Source: Nomia melanderi (lineage: Eukaryota > Arthropoda > Insecta > Hymenoptera > Halictidae). Taken from it: DNA of 64,000 nt. Within the stretch, counting starts at the first letter, position 1. Each line of letters begins with the position of its first letter. Location: positions 520,001-584,000 of the forward strand of contig NC_135003.1 in NCBI RefSeq assembly GCF_051020985.1, in the 5' to 3' direction. A program made the translations under genes and the position numbers. Below the pieces are notes generated by a model, which was not told the origin of the DNA, did no database searches, and saw only the letters and a list, made by a program, of their open reading frames with translations. This document shows positions 60,190 through 64,000 of this stretch, one piece after another.

Positions 60190-61379
60190 TGTGCATGAAC
60201 TCGCCGCCATTTAAAAGTTCAAAACGAATTAGCACAGAACTACATATAATAGACGACATTCGCTGTATCTCGAAGAAATGGATTTCCGAAACAGGCACAT
60301 TCCTAAGGTCCATTAAAGGCCGTACAAAATTCTTCGAGCATCCAAAATCATTCTGAACGGTATAGTTAAGAAATCTCCGCGGCATACCGTTACAAAGGAT
60401 CATCGAATCGATTCGTCTATCCAGGTAGTGGCTCACGGTTCTCGCCGGTATACTGTTACATATTTAAAACTTCAGGTATTCCGTTCGCCTCGCGAACTAT
60501 TCCTGAAAACCGGAGTCGGCGCCAGCCATTTTGAACGCGGCGCGCGCGTATTAATATTTCTCCAATATTAGAGGCGGTCGCCCATAAAAATACCGGCGCG
60601 CTAAACTTCTTAACGGTATACCTTGATGGGAACTGCATTTTTCTAGTTAAGGTTATTGGCGGTAACGCAGCGTTTCTGTTGCGCCCAACAGCGAGTGGGG
60701 ATAATGTTCGCAAATTTCCCCCCTTGTCGGCAGTCTCTGTTCCCGTGTTCGCTCGGGCAAGTTTTTCTTCGTGGGGGCACAGTGATCTAGATCGGAAAAA
60801 TTGGAGGAAAACAGTCGAAAATTGAAAGTAAAAGAATGCGAGTATATTACATCAATCAACGATAATCGAAGTCGTATTAAATTACGTTTCTATGAGTGCA
60901 TTAGTAAGTCACGAACGTTTTAACTATACTTCTACTACATTTGAACCTTGATAAGCTGAATTGTAACAGAAATCAGAAGTACTTTGAGTTTAACATATGA
61001 GTTTAACACTTGTAAAGCCTTTTTCTAAATTGGAGTCGCAGAGTTAAAGTTCATACTAATCACGAGACAAATAATAGACGGGTTTATACAGTTTTTGTAT
61101 TTCAAATCGTAGAAGTTTTTATAACGAAGCGAAAAGAACTGAAAAAACTTGACGAGGTATAGTGAAGGTTTCCGAGTTATCGAAATTCAATTAGTATATA
61201 ACAATCGTACTATGAAACCTTTATCCTAATATAAATCCCATCAACGTAATTTTGGTTACATTTGATTTGTAACGTGACAATATATGGGTATAGTACTGCA
61301 ATAAAAAAGAATAATTTTAGAATTATTTCTCCTAATTCAACAATGTAGACTATTGTGTTAACAGCCTATGTTTGCATTC
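60190..61379. promoter_or_regulatory. GC-rich island 36, then AT-rich spacer
   Basis: The island at 60190-60800 contains CGCCAGCCATTTTGAACGCGG near 60520 (Pho-like GCCATTTT) and CCATAAAAATACCGG near 60581 (Caudal-like). An 83-codon minus frame (60185-60436) has mixed composition but only a GTG start. Confidence 0.25.
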
Positions 61380-62329
61380 GAACCAAGTGGTTTCGGAGTA
61401 GCCAATTATTAGCCACTGTAACACACGACACGCGCTACGTTGGTGTTCCTCGTCCCGCGTTAAGAATAATATTGGGAATAGAAGGGATTGCGCGGCGCGC
61501 GTGCGAGTCGTATCAGAACGATGAAATTATTAGCCTCGCGACAGCCGAGCCGGGGTAGAATAAATATTGAACCGGCCACGGAGCTGGAATTCATTTGAAT
61601 AAACATCAAGCCGATTATTGGTCGAACGATCTCTCGCGTTATGCTCCGCTTCCCGGTCGACTTGATTTGTTCTTAGTGGAAAGGATACTCTGTAGAACTA
61701 TGGTCGAACAATGTGTACGCGGATAATTGCATAGCACAGTTGAAAGCCGCCGACACGAGAAATTATCCTTGCTGCGTTCTTTGAATCTTCTGCTAGCCAA
61801 TCGTGTTTGCATGCCTTTGCTGTATTTTTGTTTGTTTAGTCTTTTTTTTATATAGATGCGTTGCGGTTCTTTCGAGGATAGTTCCAAGTTTGAGGCAAGT
61901 AGAAGTATACTGTTGCTATATAATGTACGTATTTCGAGTAAGACAATTATATTTCAAATGGTGAGAATACCTACTGAATAGTTTGTAAGAGTTCAAATTC
62001 AAGTATTATTTACAATATTGTAAATAATGTAAACAAATTCTGACTCAACTAAAGAACATGTGTCGTTGCAATTTTCACATACTTTGGTCCTTTCGTAGAT
62101 TCTAGGAATACTTTTCATCCTCATATTTTTATCATTTTTTTTGTTATCAACTAATAACCATACTGTCCTTATTTTTTTCATTAATTTGTGTTATCATTAA
62201 ATATTTTCAAACATTTAGTAATCTTTATTTAATTAAAATATTACGTTTCCAGCAATAGTTAGTTTTTCTAGCTAAGTTATAAGAAATTGACACAAAAATC
62301 TACATTATTATTCACGTCACCATTAACGA
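61380..62329. promoter_or_regulatory. GC-rich island 37, then AT-rich spacer
   Basis: Short island at 61380-61690. In the spacer, 62005-62028 is a perfect 24-base palindrome (ATTATTTACAAT and its complement) without further structure. Confidence 0.25.
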
Positions 62330-63204
62330 ATTAACCTTCGTTATTGCGAGTACCTGGGCGGCCATGACGGTTCTGTAGTCAAAGAAACCGCGGCCAACTA
62401 TTTGCTCTTTGTAACAGCCGATTATTCATAATTTTTAATTCTACCTGGTAGCTTACCGCTCCTAATGACTCCCGCTCTACTTCACTGTCGTAGACGCGAT
62501 CGATTTAGAGGTCGAACTATTTTGTTCGAGGCAATCGGTAACATTCTCGTTAGTGTGATTTATTGTGAAAAAACCGGTGCAAGTTGTACGTATCTACGAG
62601 ACTCGCGTGCACGCCTATCTATTTCCTACTGATCGTGGACGTGATTTCATTAGCATTTGATTGATCAACAGGGGAAGGACTGGTAAACTATAATTGAATC
62701 CCTCGATAACCGTTATAACAATTATTATTTCACCTTGGTAACATTTGGGGCCTGTAGGATTCAAGAATTCCCAAGAGAGATTGCTTTTACGCGTTAGAGT
62801 GTCTTATTATTAATGGAAAAAACTGAAATCCCATTGCAGCCATTTGTTAAATACTATAGATATTTAAAAATTACTAGAGTTTGTTATCTTTTTCAAGACA
62901 CTCGTTACAGAGGAAATTCAATTCATCTTTGAAAATCAATATTATCATATTAATAAACATAAAACTTCCATATCTAGAAATTCCAAAGGTGCAGACAAAC
63001 AAATTGAATTATTCGAACGCCAAAGGTCAGTACATTGTTGTCAACGATTTGTTTCGAGAACGGTAAACCAGTTCATTTTAATTGAAATTTTCAATGACTT
63101 CATTTCACTTTCCATTTTCTTATAACTAACTGTAATTATTAGCTACCTACAATCAATACGAGTATCAACGTATCCCGTAAGAGTAAGCTTAACAAAACAT
63201 TGAA
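62330..63204. promoter_or_regulatory. GC-rich island 38, then AT-rich spacer
   Basis: Moderate island at 62330-62690. The 61-codon plus frame at 62881-63066 is Ile/Asn/Lys-rich and compatible with chance. Confidence 0.2.
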
Positions 63205-64000
63205 AAGAACTGCTATCTAGGAATTCGGAAGATCCTCGATCGCGAGTGGTTAAAGCTCCCCGCCACCATAAAACTTCCAGCGAATCTCCGCCAATATCTG
63301 CGTCGGCGCTCGACTCGTCGCGGAAATTCGCAGGCCTGAAGATTCGTAAAGCCTCGCCGGCGTCCGATAGAAGTCGCAATCTTTAAACATCCTCGGGCAG
63401 CAATAACGAGCCGATAGTTCTTATTGGTGTCCCGGGTCCCCTTTCTCCGCGTTTCCTTTACACCGCGGACACGTCCGCGTCCTCTCTCCAGTGCGGATCG
63501 AGCCGGCCACCGTCCAGGCCGGCGCTCAAATGTCATTTCCAGTGCGGCACACGCTCATTGTCCGTTGAAGCTGGCCGCCGGGCCCCGGTGCTTCCTTATA
63601 GAGGATCCCGAACCCCTTTCTGCGCGGCACCGACACACCGACGGTGAAAAACGGCGCTGCGTGGCCGTTTTAATCGGCTTTTCTTAGGGACACCGCCGCC
63701 ACCGGCCTGATCCACCGGCGCCATATCTATATTCCGCCATTAGTTTCGATGCCGACGCCGATGCCTACCGCGACACGCGCGGAAAAAGCAACGCGCTTCC
63801 CGGCCGTAAAAAGCTGACCCGCGCGGACACCGACGGATTCCCGTTCCACGCCGCGTTTCGCAACGTTCCGTCCTTTTCCCAGCCGCGACGACGACGACAA
63901 CAACGATGCTAACGCTGACGCTGACGCTTTCCTCCCCCAACGTCCCTCCAGCAGCCCGTTACTCCTACGATCGCCGCGATTACTGTTCCCCTCCTACCCT
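63205..64000. promoter_or_regulatory. GC-rich island 39, cut by the window end
   Basis: CpG-rich to the last base, with GACGAC/ACGCTG trinucleotide-type runs at about 63887-63930, which give a Val/Ser run on the minus strand. Frames of 66-107 codons on both strands overlap. Because the island continues past the window, an exon just beyond cannot be excluded. Confidence 0.3.

Noticed and set aside
62005..62028. Perfect 24-base AT palindrome
   Set aside because: Isolated, no target duplication or flanking symmetry; probably chance in AT-rich DNA.
1..64000. tRNA, rRNA, known microRNA, CRISPR array, LTR retrotransposon or viral insertion
   Set aside because: Read for B-box strings, remembered conserved microRNA seeds, regular spacer arrays, paired long direct repeats and reverse-transcriptase motifs; none seen. 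A covariance-model search would be needed to exclude diverged small RNAs.

Overview
This window looks like non-coding chromosomal DNA from an insect, most probably a hymenopteran such as a bee. No reading frame resembles an intact protein-coding gene. AT-rich sequence alternates every 1-2 kb with CpG-rich islands of about 0.3-0.9 kb. Decayed, nested DNA transposons are scattered through it, many flanked by TTAA. The organism call is an inference from composition and repeat style, not from a marker gene. The layout is what one expects from a gene desert or the very long introns of a developmental or neuronal gene: sparse exons, many compact GC-rich islands that may be cis-regulatory modules, and repeat-rich AT DNA between them.

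Coding evidence is thin. The best exon is 90 bp (33378-33467, plus strand) with good splice sites on both sides and one open frame of 30 codons; I cannot name its gene. Two minus-strand segments in AT-rich DNA (32133-32417 and 39775-40198) have unusually protein-like translations. The second needs a frame change, so it is probably a pseudogene or carries a sequence error. A TATA box plus initiator at 18913-18948 is the clearest core-promoter candidate.

Mobile elements, left to right: a TTAA MITE (473-677); a family with CACTAGAAC-type ends in four copies (5936, 20048, 53745 and 57321); further TTAA elements at 7256-7443, 19991-20602, 34373-34622, 44561-45109, 46492-46722 and about 57568-57950; a foldback element (49211-49520); and a TA-flanked element with CAGGGTGT ends (57037-58056). 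The most striking is a Tc1/mariner copy (22832-24422) with IR/DR-type ends. It sits exactly on the axis of an older palindrome (22701-24553), and its transposase has a stop, several frameshifts and a changed catalytic position.

Tandem repeats include a 169-bp array (5310-5772), a 41-bp minisatellite (28441-28746), a 33-bp array (33612-33708), a 429-bp spaced duplication (38661-39290) and an old array of about 165 bp (48565-49886) whose copies share one peptide frame and which is interrupted by the foldback element. I saw no tRNA, rRNA, CRISPR array, LTR retrotransposon or complete gene.
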